Assembly (NCBI GenBank): GCA_965200825.1
Contig: OZ241385.1
Span: forward strand, 3,052,806-3,116,805
From: Bin80 sp026709335
GTDB lineage: Bacteria; Bacteroidota; Rhodothermia; Rhodothermales; Bin80
Direction: 5' to 3'
DNA: 64,000 nucleotides
The notes below the pieces were generated by a model that saw only the letters and a program-made list of their open reading frames with translations, was not told the origin of the DNA and ran no database searches. Positions 46,162 through 56,054 of the stretch are shown here, piece by piece; positions within the stretch are counted from its first letter, which is position 1, and each line of letters opens with the position of its first letter. The position numbers and the translations under genes are program-made.

Positions 46162-46373
46162 GGTTCCGAAATGACAATTCTTGACTATTCAGGATCTCTG
46201 GATCAAGATATCATGTAGGATGAAATGTGTGCATCTCTTTGCGAGGTTAACCAAAATTCGGGAAATGCCTTCTCTTTTCGTAGAGTGGACAAAATTCATC
46301 TGACGCTCTTCAACTCCGGTGGCCAAGAACTTTTTCGAGAGATCGTTGATTTTAGGCCTGTTTCTGCGCGTTT
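46162..46373. repeat. 212-bp perfect direct repeat, first copy
   Basis: Identical by eye to 47651-47862, offset 1489 bp. It forms the spacer between ATPase genes 1 and 2, and contains the 3' flank CGTTGATTTTAGGCCTG shared in similar form by all four units. Its perfection, while the flanking coding halves differ, dates the duplication as recent. Confidence 0.92.
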
Positions 46374-46395
46374 GAGGTAAATTGCGGAATAGAGG

Positions 46396-47601
46396 TCAGA
46401 GTCTCCTGGGTTCAATCCTGGAATTCCGCTCGTGTGATGGAGAAGGGCTCAGCTGGGATGCGTAGGGAATGATTCGCTCACGGGCATAGTTCGAGATCAG
46501 CCAGGTACGCATGGATGGAATCGGAATACTATAGACTTCATCTTGGCTGTGCAATATCCCGCGCTCTACTGCTTTGGTAAACAAACTCCTCGCCTTATCT
46601 GGATCGTCGCACTCCTGTGATAAAACTTCTATAACATCTTCCTTATAAAGTCCTTTGCCTGGTGCAATGTTTTTGATCAGTCTTGCCAAGCTACCACGTT
46701 CTCTTCCGCTGATCCCCTTTGCACGTTGTTTATAATACGCTTCACGTCTGTCCTCCCCCAATTTATACACGACTTCCAGTCCCACAGAGATCATGTTTCC
46801 ATCATCTTTCCAGATTTGCTTTGCTGCGGCATCTCCATACGCCGAAATATGCTGAGGCCAGCCATGTGTTTTTTGCGCAATCGCATCAATCCAAGGACTA
46901 GGATCCCCCTTCGCGCCTCCTTCTTTGACAAGCCAATCCTGAATGACTGCTCGTTCAGAATCTTTGCCCAGCGCACCCAACTCTATAAAACACCCTCCCT
47001 TAAATCTCGAAATCCCAAGTAAGCGGAAGGCCTCTTCTGTCTGCCCCAATCCCGCCACAAGCAAGATGATAGGATGATTGACCTTACCATTATGAAGATT
47101 ATCCAAGGTCTTCATTACCGACATCTTGTTAGAAGTGCCAGCAAAATCAGCAATACGCTGGGCCTCATCAAGAATTAAAAGCACCCCCTCCTTTGGGTTC
47201 ACCTTCTCAAGCACCCGAGACACACTCGAATCCCCTGCAACTTCGTTGACATGCTCTGCACCCAATAATTTTACATCGGCTTTTACGGCGGTTTGCTTGC
47301 GGGAAACATAAGGTTTACCAAGGGTTTGCGCCATATGTACAGGATTGTATAAGTCACCTAGGTTAATTTCAATGACATCCCATTGTTTTTCCAATGCATC
47401 CAGGGCCATTTCCTCCAACAGGGCCGTCTTTCCTGCGCCCGGTGCCCCCTGAATCAGCATGGTTGTCCTACCTGTTCTTTCCGTCATTGCAAGTTTCATA
47501 AGGTCTTTGAAGTCATGCAAGATCTGGGTCCGCCCATGGAAGTATTTCGCGGGTCCTCGGTCAGCGACAATATTTGATATGCGGGAGGAATCGGGAGACA
47601 T
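46396..47601 (-). CDS. P-loop AAA+/STAND-like ATPase, paralog 2 (N-type B, C-type X)
   Basis: About 401 residues from MSPD at 47601. Same layout as paralog 1: Walker A GAPGAGKT, Walker B VLLILDEAQ, HGWPQHISAYGDAA, winged-helix-like C-terminus. Residues ~82-150 (LYNPVHMAQTLGKPYVS, EHVNEVAGDSSVSRVLEKV, DEAQRI) are the B type shared with copy 3; from LGQTEEAFRLLGISRF to the end it is nearly identical to copy 1 (a few differences over ~400 bp of DNA). It therefore joins halves of different origin. All catalytic motifs are intact. Confidence 0.8.
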   Translation of the reverse strand: MSPDSSRISNIVADRGPAKYFHGRTQILHDFKDLMKLAMTERTGRTTMLIQGAPGAGKTALLEEMALDALEKQWDVIEINLGDLYNPVHMAQTLGKPYVSRKQTAVKADVKLLGAEHVNEVAGDSSVSRVLEKVNPKEGVLLILDEAQRIADFAGTSNKMSVMKTLDNLHNGKVNHPIILLVAGLGQTEEAFRLLGISRFKGGCFIELGALGKDSERAVIQDWLVKEGGAKGDPSPWIDAIAQKTHGWPQHISAYGDAAAKQIWKDDGNMISVGLEVVYKLGEDRREAYYKQRAKGISGRERGSLARLIKNIAPGKGLYKEDVIEVLSQECDDPDKARSLFTKAVERGILHSQDEVYSIPIPSMRTWLISNYARERIIPYASQLSPSPSHERNSRIEPRRL

Positions 47602-47650
47602 TACTGGAAGTACTGTCCGGAAAAGTGTTGGACATATTCGAGGCTCCAAA

Positions 47651-47862
47651 GGTTCCGAAATGACAATTCTTGACTATTCAGGATCTCTGGATCAAGATAT
47701 CATGTAGGATGAAATGTGTGCATCTCTTTGCGAGGTTAACCAAAATTCGGGAAATGCCTTCTCTTTTCGTAGAGTGGACAAAATTCATCTGACGCTCTTC
47801 AACTCCGGTGGCCAAGAACTTTTTCGAGAGATCGTTGATTTTAGGCCTGTTTCTGCGCGTTT
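47651..47862. repeat. 212-bp perfect direct repeat, second copy
   Basis: Spacer between ATPase genes 2 and 3, identical to 46162-46373. Diverges from the first copy just before the gene 3 stop region (GAGGTAAATTGCGG versus AAGATCAATTTCGG). Confidence 0.92.
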
Positions 47863-47884
47863 AAGATCAATTTCGGAATAGATG

Positions 47885-49093
47885 TCAGAGTTCTCTGGAT
47901 TCAATCTTGGAATTCTGCCCGTGTGATAAGGGGGAAATCGATTGGGGTGCGTGGGGGATTTCCATTCGCTCACGGGCATAGTTCGAGATCAGCCAGGTAC
48001 GCATGGATGGAATCGGGATCGTATAGACTCCCTTTTGACTGTGCAGAATGCCACGCTTTACGGCCCTCTTGAATAAATCCTTCGCTTCTGCAGAACCGTA
48101 CTCACGCGATAGAAACTCCTCAATATCTTTCTCGTCCAGCCCATCTTCTATGGAAATATTTTGGATCATTCTCGCCAAACTACAGCGTTCTTTTCTGCTA
48201 ATTTCTTCTGTACGTTGTTCGTAATACTTCTCACGTCTCTCCGCCCCCAATTTATATACGATGTCCAACCCCGCAGAACTCATCTCTCCATGATCATTCT
48301 GGATTTGCTTCGCCGCGGCGTCTCCATACGCCGAAATATGCTGAGGCCAGCCATGTGTTTTTTGCGCAATCGCATCAATCCAAGGACCAGGATCCCCCTT
48401 CGCGCCTCCTTCTTTGACGAGCCAATCATGAATGACTGCCCGTTCAGAATCTTTGCCCAATGCCCCCAATTCTATGAAACACCCTCCCTTAAATCTCGAA
48501 ATCCCCAAATCCCCGAAAGATGCTTTTGACATCCCTAATCCTGCCGCGAGTAGGATGACGGGATGAGGCAATTCACCATTGTGGAGCTTGTCTAAGGTCG
48601 CCATCACTTGAATCTTCTTATCGGGGGTGTCGGAAAAAACAGTAACTCGTTGGGCTTCATCAAGAATTAAAAGCACCCCCCGGTTCGGGGTCATCTTCTC
48701 AAGTACACGGGATACGCTCGAATCCCCTGCAACTTCATTAACATACTCTGCACCCAACAATTTTACATCAGTTTTTACGGCGGTTTGCTTGCGGGAAACG
48801 TAAGGTTTGCCAAGGGTTTGCGCCATATGAACGGGGTTATACAAGTCATCTAAATTGATTTTTACGATATCCCACCGATGTTCCAATGCATCTAAGGCCA
48901 TTTCTTCCAATAGGGCCGTCTTCCCCGCGCCTGGTGCCCCCTGAATCAGCATGGTTGTTCTGCCAATCCTTTCCGTCATTGCAAGTTTCATAAGGTCTTT
49001 GAAGTCATGCAAGATCTGGGTTCGCCCATGAAAATATTTCGCGGGTCCTCGGTCAGCGACAATATTTGATATGTGGGAGAAATCGGAAGACAT
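47885..49093 (-). CDS. P-loop AAA+/STAND-like ATPase, paralog 3 (N-type B, C-type Y)
   Basis: About 402 residues from MSSD at 49093, equivalent to MSPD of the others; ATGs at 49129 and 49174 are also in frame. Walker A and B as in the other copies. N-half is B type (LYNPVHMAQTLGK, EYVNEVAGDSSVSRVLEKM); from LGMSKASFGDLGISRF onward it is Y type (KQIQNDHGEMSSAGLDIV, NISIEDGLDEKDIEEFLSRE, LFKRAVKRGILHSQKGVYTI), shared with copy 4. Upstream of this gene the unit repeat stops and unrelated sequence begins, so it is the outer member of the tandem array. Confidence 0.8.
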   Translation of the reverse strand: MSSDFSHISNIVADRGPAKYFHGRTQILHDFKDLMKLAMTERIGRTTMLIQGAPGAGKTALLEEMALDALEHRWDIVKINLDDLYNPVHMAQTLGKPYVSRKQTAVKTDVKLLGAEYVNEVAGDSSVSRVLEKMTPNRGVLLILDEAQRVTVFSDTPDKKIQVMATLDKLHNGELPHPVILLAAGLGMSKASFGDLGISRFKGGCFIELGALGKDSERAVIHDWLVKEGGAKGDPGPWIDAIAQKTHGWPQHISAYGDAAAKQIQNDHGEMSSAGLDIVYKLGAERREKYYEQRTEEISRKERCSLARMIQNISIEDGLDEKDIEEFLSREYGSAEAKDLFKRAVKRGILHSQKGVYTIPIPSMRTWLISNYARERMEIPHAPQSISPLSHGQNSKIESREL

Positions 49094-49373
49094 TATGAAA
49101 GAAATATTATCCGGAAGGCTGTTGGACATATTCGAGATTCCAAAGGTTCCGAAATTACAGCCACTTAAGATCAAGTCAGATCAAGAGCTTTGAATCAAAA
49201 AAGCAAATATTTCGCAACTGAACCACTCTCGCCACTTTTCCTGAGAGCAAAATACCGTGCGTTCATCCCAAAATGAGTTCAATATCTTTTTGGCTGGAAA
49301 GTAATTTTCATTCTACCTTTGTATATTCTGATGGATACTAGATCCCCCCATCAATCACACACTTCATACCACT

Positions 49374-49468
49374 GAAGCTCTTGCAAAACTTCGGAGGGAA
49401 AAGATCCCCGCAAGTGCTCTCAGAGCAATATTTGTATCCAATCTTGCGGGTTTTACAAGAAACTCCGC
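49374..49468. repeat. ~95-bp palindromic structured element, copy B
   Basis: Related to 42216-42313: outer stem GAAG/CTCTTGCAAAAC against GTTTTACAAGAAAC, middle stem CCCCGCAAG / CTTGCGGG, inner hairpin TGCTCTCAGAGCA. The middle stem is CCTC/GAGG-based in copy A, so paired positions changed together. Adjacent to the terminator of the giant surface gene. Confidence 0.55.
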
Positions 49469-49478
49469 TAATAAAGCA

Positions 49479-49512
49479 AAGCGCCCCGATACTTTTCAGT
49501 ACCGGGGCGCTT
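49479..49512 (-). terminator. intrinsic terminator of the giant surface protein gene
   Basis: Arms 49479-49492 (AAGCGCCCCGATAC) and 49499-49512 pair with one mismatch over 14 bp around a 6-nt loop. On the minus strand the stem is followed by TTTGCTTTATTA. It begins about 40 bases past the stop of the leftward gene. Confidence 0.82.
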
Positions 49513-49553
49513 CGTTGTACTGGAATCAGCTCTTATGAGCTATTCCATATTGG

Positions 49554-52500
49554 TTATTTCACCAGTGTCATGCGACCGGTTTTCACGTAGCGGCTCTCCG
49601 CTCCGGTTGCAATCATCCGGTAGAGATAGGTGCCACTGGCAAGGTTGATTGCGTTCAGCTCAATGCTGCGATTGGCTCCCGCTGCAAACTCTTTCGCCGG
49701 CAGCGCCATCACTTCACGTCCCAGCATGTCTACAATCTGTACCGTCACCTGTGCAGATTCCGGAAGATCAAATTGGATCCGTGTGGACGGATTGAACGGA
49801 TTCGGATAGTTGCCATGCAACGCAAACTCGGTCGGAATCTCGGTGATTTCGGATTCGGTGCCCGTTACAACATCGGCGTTTACTCTGCTTCCGTTTTGAT
49901 CCACTACGTAGAGATCTAGGTTATTGGTGGCCCTGGAACCCGATAGGTTTGCAATCAATGTCTGTCCCTGATACCCGGACAGGTTCAGATCAAACACCGC
50001 CACCTTGTCATCTCCAGAGATCGCCTCAATCCGGTAGTAATCAGGATCCATTTGGATGTAGTTGGTTGCTTGATCAAACGAGAAGTTGTTCGCAAGCAGT
50101 CTCGTCGGAGTCGCCGTACGCGGATCATCCAGAATGTTGATCGTTTGCAGTCTCACACTTCCCAAATCTGCAGATCCATGCACCAAGAGCACATCCACAC
50201 TTCTGTCTGACAGTGACTTCATTCGAGTCTCCAGACGTTTGAACGCGATATTGGTGCCTCCACCATGAGCAACGACCGCATAGCTACGATTGTTTACCAA
50301 TGAACCCAGGCTGATATCAGCCGGCTGTGAGGCTTCTGGTGCGCCCACGATCTCAACGGAGACTGAGTGTCCTCCTGCTGCAACATGCAGATAGCCGGTT
50401 GCACTCTGGAAGGTTGCACCACTGACGACTTCAAGGTCACCATCGAGCTTCACGTTTACCGGAGCCGGAATTTGTGCATTGTGGACGAACTGGAGCCGCG
50501 CACGACCACTGGCCAAGTCAGGCTGATTGATCGGGTTCTCCAACTGATTCGCAGCCACCGCAAAGATGGAACAGCTTCCGATATCAATCCCCTCCTGAGT
50601 CAAGTTCAGAGTCCCATTGACATAATCATTGGCCACAAAGGATCCCTCTTCTCCACCGCTGAGGTCATACTGGCCGGCCACACGTGGATTCGTCCAGTCA
50701 CAATCCCACTGCACGATACGAAGTTTTGTGTGGTCAAACACATTCGGAACTCCTGCTGCGGCGAGACGAAGGTTCACGTTGGTAGCGAGTTCTTCGTCTC
50801 CTGCATCCAGCTTCCAGAAAATCTTGGCATAGGTGTCGAGGGTAAGGAAATCCCCTCCGGCTCCCTGTGCCCGCAGATTCTCATCGGGCCAGGCTGGGGT
50901 TGCTCCCTCCGGAATCTCCGTCATGGATGCAGACACCTTCTGAGCATCAGCCAGGTCAACCGGCAACTGAACGATCGCCGGGCGGTAGTAGGAATTATCT
51001 CCGTCTATTCCGCCAACCGGGAAGATGTATCCGCCACCAATATCGCCATCTCCAGCATTGCCCTCCAGAAGATGGCGAGCGAATACCGTAGAGGCATATG
51101 ATTGACGGGAGCCCCGAATAATGGTGGATGTGCATTCTACGCGAGCTTCTTCAGGTCCACACGTCTTGTCTCCCGCGCGCGCAGATGTACGGCCAACAAG
51201 GTTCTGCTCAATGTCAGTGTTCTCGACGACCCAGGCATACTTGCCGTCGCTACTGCCGATCACCCCCTTGATCAAGGTCAGGTCCGCCCCATTGGAATGC
51301 CCGTTCTCTACACTATTTCCTGCCCACTGTGTCACATCGCTTTCAAGCGAAATTCCTGTGCCATCAATCGTGACGTGATTCAGATCGATTGCTGCGGTCT
51401 TGACAGACTGTGTTTCTTTACCGGAAAACGTAAGATTCGCGTTGAGGATATAGTCTTCCGCAGTCAATCCGAAATCAAAGTCACCCTTCAGGTTCAACTT
51501 CGTATCTGCGAATGATCCAAACCTCTGTGCCGTTCCTTCACCAGACACCGTAAAATCTCCCGTGACCGTCAAATTGGTAAACCCACTTAGATAGGTCGCT
51601 CCTTCGGGGTGATCCCTATGGACTCCACCTGTTTTCTGGCTGGTTTCCTGGGAAAAATCTCCTCCGACAGTTACGGATTTTCTGGCGTCTGCGGCTCCAC
51701 CACGGGATGAGAATCCGCCCGTTCCACTGATCGCAAGATCTTTCTTGAATTCCAATGTTTGAGTCTCCTGATACAGGCTCGCAGAACTGACCACTACATT
51801 CTTGTTGATCGTGACTTTTTTCGTCGCGTCTGCGTGGAAGTCCGCGCTACCATCGGAGGCACTCACGGAGTCAATCACTAGATCCTGCCCTGAATATGCA
51901 ACGAGATCCAAGTGTCCTTCCCAGTTTGTATTCGTACCAGAGCTCTTCCGGTCATTTCTTGTCCCATCCATGACGATCGTATCAAATGCTTCCCCGGTAA
52001 TTGTAGTCCGCTTGCTCCCTTTCGGAACATCAATTATCCCCTTAACCGTCCCCACATTACTGCGATGCCTTTCAACCGACAAAGATACTTCAGGCCTTGT
52101 ATCATCTTGTTCGTTGGCGTGCAAATCATCTTTCTTCACCGTATAGGCCGGGCCCAACTGGAGTGTACCATCTCCCACATCAATCGTACTCTTGGCGCTG
52201 ACAGTTACCTTTGCAGTGTTGGCCTGGTAATGACCCCCTTTCTTGGGATCATCAAACTTCGTTTCGTCATCATGATGAGTTTCTTCATCACCATCATCGG
52301 TGCTGGGATTATCCTTGTCAGCATTCTCATCATTGCCAAGCACATGCAGATTTCCATCGCCGGTCAAGATCTTGGCAACTTCTCTTTCGTTTGCCCCCGC
52401 CGTGACCTCACCATGTACCACTACATCGTTGCCATTTGAGTGAAGCTCACCATTGTGAATTGTAAGAAGCCTTCCGGCGTCCGGAATGATAGTCGAAGCG

Positions 52501-55500
52501 CCAACGGTCAGATCACTATTGACCTGCAGGGTTCCTTTGAAGATGTGGACTTTGCCATGGAGCTTTGTTTCTTTTGACTCCTCGACTGTGATCACCGGGG
52601 CTGGCTCGTCAGATCCAGTGCCCAGTCCAAGTACCACATCCCGCGGCTTATCCCACTCCATTTCTGCTGTGTGTTCACCATCATTCACATACCTCAGAAG
52701 ATAGCTGTCGGTTGCAGCAGGCACGAGTTTGCCGCCCTCCTTGTTATAATCCGTGGCAAAATCACCTGGTTCATTTTCATCCTTCTCCAACTTCCCGTCT
52801 CGAACCGTAATCTGCTCTGTCACTATGAGCGTACGGGTATCCTTATCCTGGGTGTCCACCAGAATCAGCTCTCCACTGCACAATCCCAATTTTTCGACCT
52901 CGGTCGGGGTTCTGAGTAGGGCTCTAGACCCTGCTGGTGCGCTAAAGGTCAAGGCTTTAATGGCTCCATCCAATTGTACGAAATCGGTCCGGTTAGAAGA
53001 TGCAGCGTAGGTCAGATACTGCACATTGGAGTCCTCGCCCAGCTCCCCGTCCAAACCCTCGCCCTGAAGCAACAGATACCCGGGAGTGCCAGGATCGTTA
53101 TCATCGCTGCTTTTCTGGCCCACCTGGATGCGACTCCCTTGCTCAGAGGAGACCAGTTCTCCCTTCTCACCCACCTGGAGCGTCGTGGATTTCAAAATTC
53201 CACTCCCGTCCACGCGAACTCTTCCGTTCGCCACTAGGGTCTTGATTTCCAGCACCGTATTTTCTCCCTGTCCCAGCGCGATTGTCTGACTCTCGCCCGC
53301 GAGTGTCAACCGGGTTCCCTCACCAAGTTGAACATCATTGTCTCCACGGCATTCTGCGTCCGTCAGGGCGCGTGCAGCACCGTTCATGTCAATGTTGATA
53401 TTCGAGGCGTCCGCATAGATATCATCGCCCACACTCAGGTTGTGAGCCAATGATAATTCAGAGTTGTCGGGATCAAACTCAACTTTTTTTGAGCCATCGG
53501 CCGCCTTCAAGTCGTTTTCTGGCTTCTCCTTTTCCTCATCCGAAAGATCTCTGTCAATATAATAATACTTTTCATCATTTCCATCCTCCCTCACGCTGCG
53601 CTCATACACAGTTCCTCCTAATTCTATTCGTCCATCCTTATCCACGACAATATCGTCTAGAACCCTAGAATTTAGAATTACATCCTCGGTGCCATCCAGA
53701 GCAGGTTTCATGAAGGAAACCTTGGTCTGGCATCCGGATCCCTGGACACTATTTCCATGTTCCAGGATCAACCTTTTTCCAATTGTGGCTTCATCCGCAA
53801 ACTGGATCCCCGGGAATTCATGCGGCTTGCCTGAACAAGTTGTGCCCCGAGACGACGACGAGTTTCCATCCAGCTTTACATCGCCAGTGATCGTGGCCTT
53901 CTTCTCAAAGTGCACCCGAGTATCGTCTCGTTGCGTCAGCTCTCTCGAAATCCTGACATCCTTCGTGAAAATGACATCGGTGGTATGAGTAGCACTTCCG
54001 TTCACGGTCAGGCTGAAGATTCTATTGAGATCAATGCAGACGTTGCCGGCGGCATCGGCTGTGATGGGTACGGCGATCTCGCCCCGACTACCACCCGTGA
54101 TCCGAACACAATTCTTTCCATCTTTGTCACCTTTGTCTCGATATGTCTCAGACGTGTAAACCTTGTCTCCCTCACCAGATCTAATGAGTATACTGCTACG
54201 CGAGCCCCCACCGGAGATGGTGATCAATCCATTCACTTGAAATTTGATATTATCTTCTTTTTCCGAGGGAAAGGGTACGTGTAGGATAAGGGGGTGCTGA
54301 GTAGTCCGAGAGACTGCTCTGCCCGCTACTAAAGTTGCCCCCTGCTCAACCACGAGATTTTTGACCGTAAGATCAGCACCACTTGGAGATCTCCCTGCTA
54401 CTTGAAGGCGCCCCCGCTTGACGGTCAGGTGATCATATCTCGTCCCGTCTGCCACTCTCAAACTCCCAACTGTAAACCCATCTGAACCAAAATTCAGATC
54501 CGGCTGTGGAGCGTCATCCGGATCTGAGTTATCATCCGGAAGCCCTAATGGAATAGGAATATTGGCGTGTGTAGCATTGACAACATTAATTCGAACCGCA
54601 AGATTGTTATCTCGCACGAATGTGCCGTTTTTGGGGATGTTAACCGTATCCAGGATCAGGGTGCCGGGCACCGATCTCTCTTCAGTACGCCTAAAGGTTG
54701 AGAAAGTGACATGTCCTTCTGGTATTGTAATAGTTCCTGAGATACCCTCTTGGGTACCCACTTCATCACCAGCCACCCGAACTCGGACAAAAACATGATC
54801 CCCGGATAGCAATGCCCTCCCTCCAATCACTCTTGGATGACACGGATCGTTGTGAGTGCACTTATTGATATCTGTCTGGGTTGGATTTCCTATCCCATCG
54901 ACATAGATATTACGTCCGCCAGTGGGAGGAGGAGGGGGAGTTTCCTTCTCTATTTTGAATAGATATCCATTTTCGCTGGACCAATCGCCGGGAACCTCAC
55001 GACCATCTATTGTTGAAACGGCGCGGACACGGAATCTGTATTCTCTCTCCACGTCGGCGGCTGTGATATTGAAATCCTCAGGAACGCTAGAATCGTCAAA
55101 TGTGTCATCAGGATTATCAGGATCCTCATATTCTAACGCATTAATATTGTCTGCGGAGTCAGGAAACCAATCACCGGTTCTCCCAGGCGCGAGTTGAAAT
55201 TCGTACGTAGCGCCGTCGGGTGTGTTTGGACCTTTCTCCCATTTCCATACAACATCAACTTTAGTAATCGGTTCACCAGAACCTCCATTGATAGTAACTG
55301 TAGCTTCCAGGTTGATGGGTGCGGGTGGCCCGGTGGTGGCAGAAACGGGATCGTCGGGATCATCCCCCCTACTCCAGTCACCCTTGATATCATCTGCAAT
55401 AATGATGGCCCGAACCCGATAATGATAGGTAGCTCCGGGGTCAAGCTCCTTGTGTATATATTCGGGATCGTCTTCAGAGATATCTTTGGAAATATCATCC

Positions 55501-56054
55501 GGGATCGTTTCCCAAACAGTATTTTCTGTGGGAGCAGTGGTACTCTTTACATATTGAAGCTTGTAGTGAGCAACGGTAATGCCATTGTCTCCCAAATCAG
55601 GTGCTGTCCAGTTCAGGTTAATCTTGGTTCCACCGACGGCTTCAGCCGCCAAAGCGGCTGGGCCAACTGGTCCGGTTACAATCTGATAATGGGGGCTCCA
55701 CGCGCTATTTCCGTCCCCGGTTGGTTTCAGAGCTCTGATTGAATAATAATATCGCTCTGCGTGGATTAGACCTGCGTTGTTAGTTGCTTTAGTGCCTGAA
55801 AATGTAATCTCAGGGTCATCACCAGAGCTACGAAGCGTAGTCCAGTCGGGGTTATCCCCACTCACATCGGTAGCGCGTCGGATTTCGTATTCTGTGACGC
55901 CGTTGGAGGTGGACGCGTTCCAGGTCAGGGTGACGGTATTTCCTATGGCGGTAGCTTTGAGGTTTGTGGGGGGTTGAGTTTGTCCTTGTGCACTTTGTAT
56001 AGTAAGTAGTAGGAGGGGGATGGTGAGTAGGGTGAATTTGAGTCGTTGTTTCAT
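49554..56054 (-). CDS. giant T9SS surface protein with fibronectin type III domains and DUF4397-like module
   Basis: 2166 residues. Signal peptide (MKQRLKFTLLTIPLLLLTIQSAQGQ). Three fibronectin III-like domains (~26-372; PPTNLKATAIGNTVTLTWNAS, YYYSIRAL, YHYRVRAI, YRFRVRAV), a proline-rich linker (ETPPPPPTGG), then ~1400 residues of repetitive beta structure rich in 'LTVNGS', 'VHGEVTAG', 'DIVVDKDGRIELGG' turns, consistent with a beta-helix stalk. Near 1810-2070 a DUF4397-like domain (LQFVHNAQIPAPVNVKLDG). C-terminal T9SS type A sorting domain (NYPNPFNPSTRIQFDLPE ... GTYLYRMIATG). Likely a filamentous adhesin. GC is somewhat higher than in the flanks. Between ATPases 3 and 4. Confidence 0.88.
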   Translation of the reverse strand: MKQRLKFTLLTIPLLLLTIQSAQGQTQPPTNLKATAIGNTVTLTWNASTSNGVTEYEIRRATDVSGDNPDWTTLRSSGDDPEITFSGTKATNNAGLIHAERYYYSIRALKPTGDGNSAWSPHYQIVTGPVGPAALAAEAVGGTKINLNWTAPDLGDNGITVAHYKLQYVKSTTAPTENTVWETIPDDISKDISEDDPEYIHKELDPGATYHYRVRAIIIADDIKGDWSRGDDPDDPVSATTGPPAPINLEATVTINGGSGEPITKVDVVWKWEKGPNTPDGATYEFQLAPGRTGDWFPDSADNINALEYEDPDNPDDTFDDSSVPEDFNITAADVEREYRFRVRAVSTIDGREVPGDWSSENGYLFKIEKETPPPPPTGGRNIYVDGIGNPTQTDINKCTHNDPCHPRVIGGRALLSGDHVFVRVRVAGDEVGTQEGISGTITIPEGHVTFSTFRRTEERSVPGTLILDTVNIPKNGTFVRDNNLAVRINVVNATHANIPIPLGLPDDNSDPDDAPQPDLNFGSDGFTVGSLRVADGTRYDHLTVKRGRLQVAGRSPSGADLTVKNLVVEQGATLVAGRAVSRTTQHPLILHVPFPSEKEDNIKFQVNGLITISGGGSRSSILIRSGEGDKVYTSETYRDKGDKDGKNCVRITGGSRGEIAVPITADAAGNVCIDLNRIFSLTVNGSATHTTDVIFTKDVRISRELTQRDDTRVHFEKKATITGDVKLDGNSSSSRGTTCSGKPHEFPGIQFADEATIGKRLILEHGNSVQGSGCQTKVSFMKPALDGTEDVILNSRVLDDIVVDKDGRIELGGTVYERSVREDGNDEKYYYIDRDLSDEEKEKPENDLKAADGSKKVEFDPDNSELSLAHNLSVGDDIYADASNINIDMNGAARALTDAECRGDNDVQLGEGTRLTLAGESQTIALGQGENTVLEIKTLVANGRVRVDGSGILKSTTLQVGEKGELVSSEQGSRIQVGQKSSDDNDPGTPGYLLLQGEGLDGELGEDSNVQYLTYAASSNRTDFVQLDGAIKALTFSAPAGSRALLRTPTEVEKLGLCSGELILVDTQDKDTRTLIVTEQITVRDGKLEKDENEPGDFATDYNKEGGKLVPAATDSYLLRYVNDGEHTAEMEWDKPRDVVLGLGTGSDEPAPVITVEESKETKLHGKVHIFKGTLQVNSDLTVGASTIIPDAGRLLTIHNGELHSNGNDVVVHGEVTAGANEREVAKILTGDGNLHVLGNDENADKDNPSTDDGDEETHHDDETKFDDPKKGGHYQANTAKVTVSAKSTIDVGDGTLQLGPAYTVKKDDLHANEQDDTRPEVSLSVERHRSNVGTVKGIIDVPKGSKRTTITGEAFDTIVMDGTRNDRKSSGTNTNWEGHLDLVAYSGQDLVIDSVSASDGSADFHADATKKVTINKNVVVSSASLYQETQTLEFKKDLAISGTGGFSSRGGAADARKSVTVGGDFSQETSQKTGGVHRDHPEGATYLSGFTNLTVTGDFTVSGEGTAQRFGSFADTKLNLKGDFDFGLTAEDYILNANLTFSGKETQSVKTAAIDLNHVTIDGTGISLESDVTQWAGNSVENGHSNGADLTLIKGVIGSSDGKYAWVVENTDIEQNLVGRTSARAGDKTCGPEEARVECTSTIIRGSRQSYASTVFARHLLEGNAGDGDIGGGYIFPVGGIDGDNSYYRPAIVQLPVDLADAQKVSASMTEIPEGATPAWPDENLRAQGAGGDFLTLDTYAKIFWKLDAGDEELATNVNLRLAAAGVPNVFDHTKLRIVQWDCDWTNPRVAGQYDLSGGEEGSFVANDYVNGTLNLTQEGIDIGSCSIFAVAANQLENPINQPDLASGRARLQFVHNAQIPAPVNVKLDGDLEVVSGATFQSATGYLHVAAGGHSVSVEIVGAPEASQPADISLGSLVNNRSYAVVAHGGGTNIAFKRLETRMKSLSDRSVDVLLVHGSADLGSVRLQTINILDDPRTATPTRLLANNFSFDQATNYIQMDPDYYRIEAISGDDKVAVFDLNLSGYQGQTLIANLSGSRATNNLDLYVVDQNGSRVNADVVTGTESEITEIPTEFALHGNYPNPFNPSTRIQFDLPESAQVTVQIVDMLGREVMALPAKEFAAGANRSIELNAINLASGTYLYRMIATGAESRYVKTGRMTLVK

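Larger units (their letters stand above)
49094..49553. other. intergenic region between ATPase 3 and the giant surface gene
   Basis: Contains repeat copy B (49374-49468) and the terminator of the giant gene (49479-49512). The first ~30 bp repeat the upstream flank of the other ATPase genes (ends near GGTTCCGAAAT), after which similarity stops. Confidence 0.6.

Noticed and set aside
50367..51101. 244-codon plus-strand frame antisense to the giant surface gene
   Set aside because: Its translation has no domain logic, many Cys/His/Arg scattered as in shadow frames, and the minus-strand frame is clearly the real gene.
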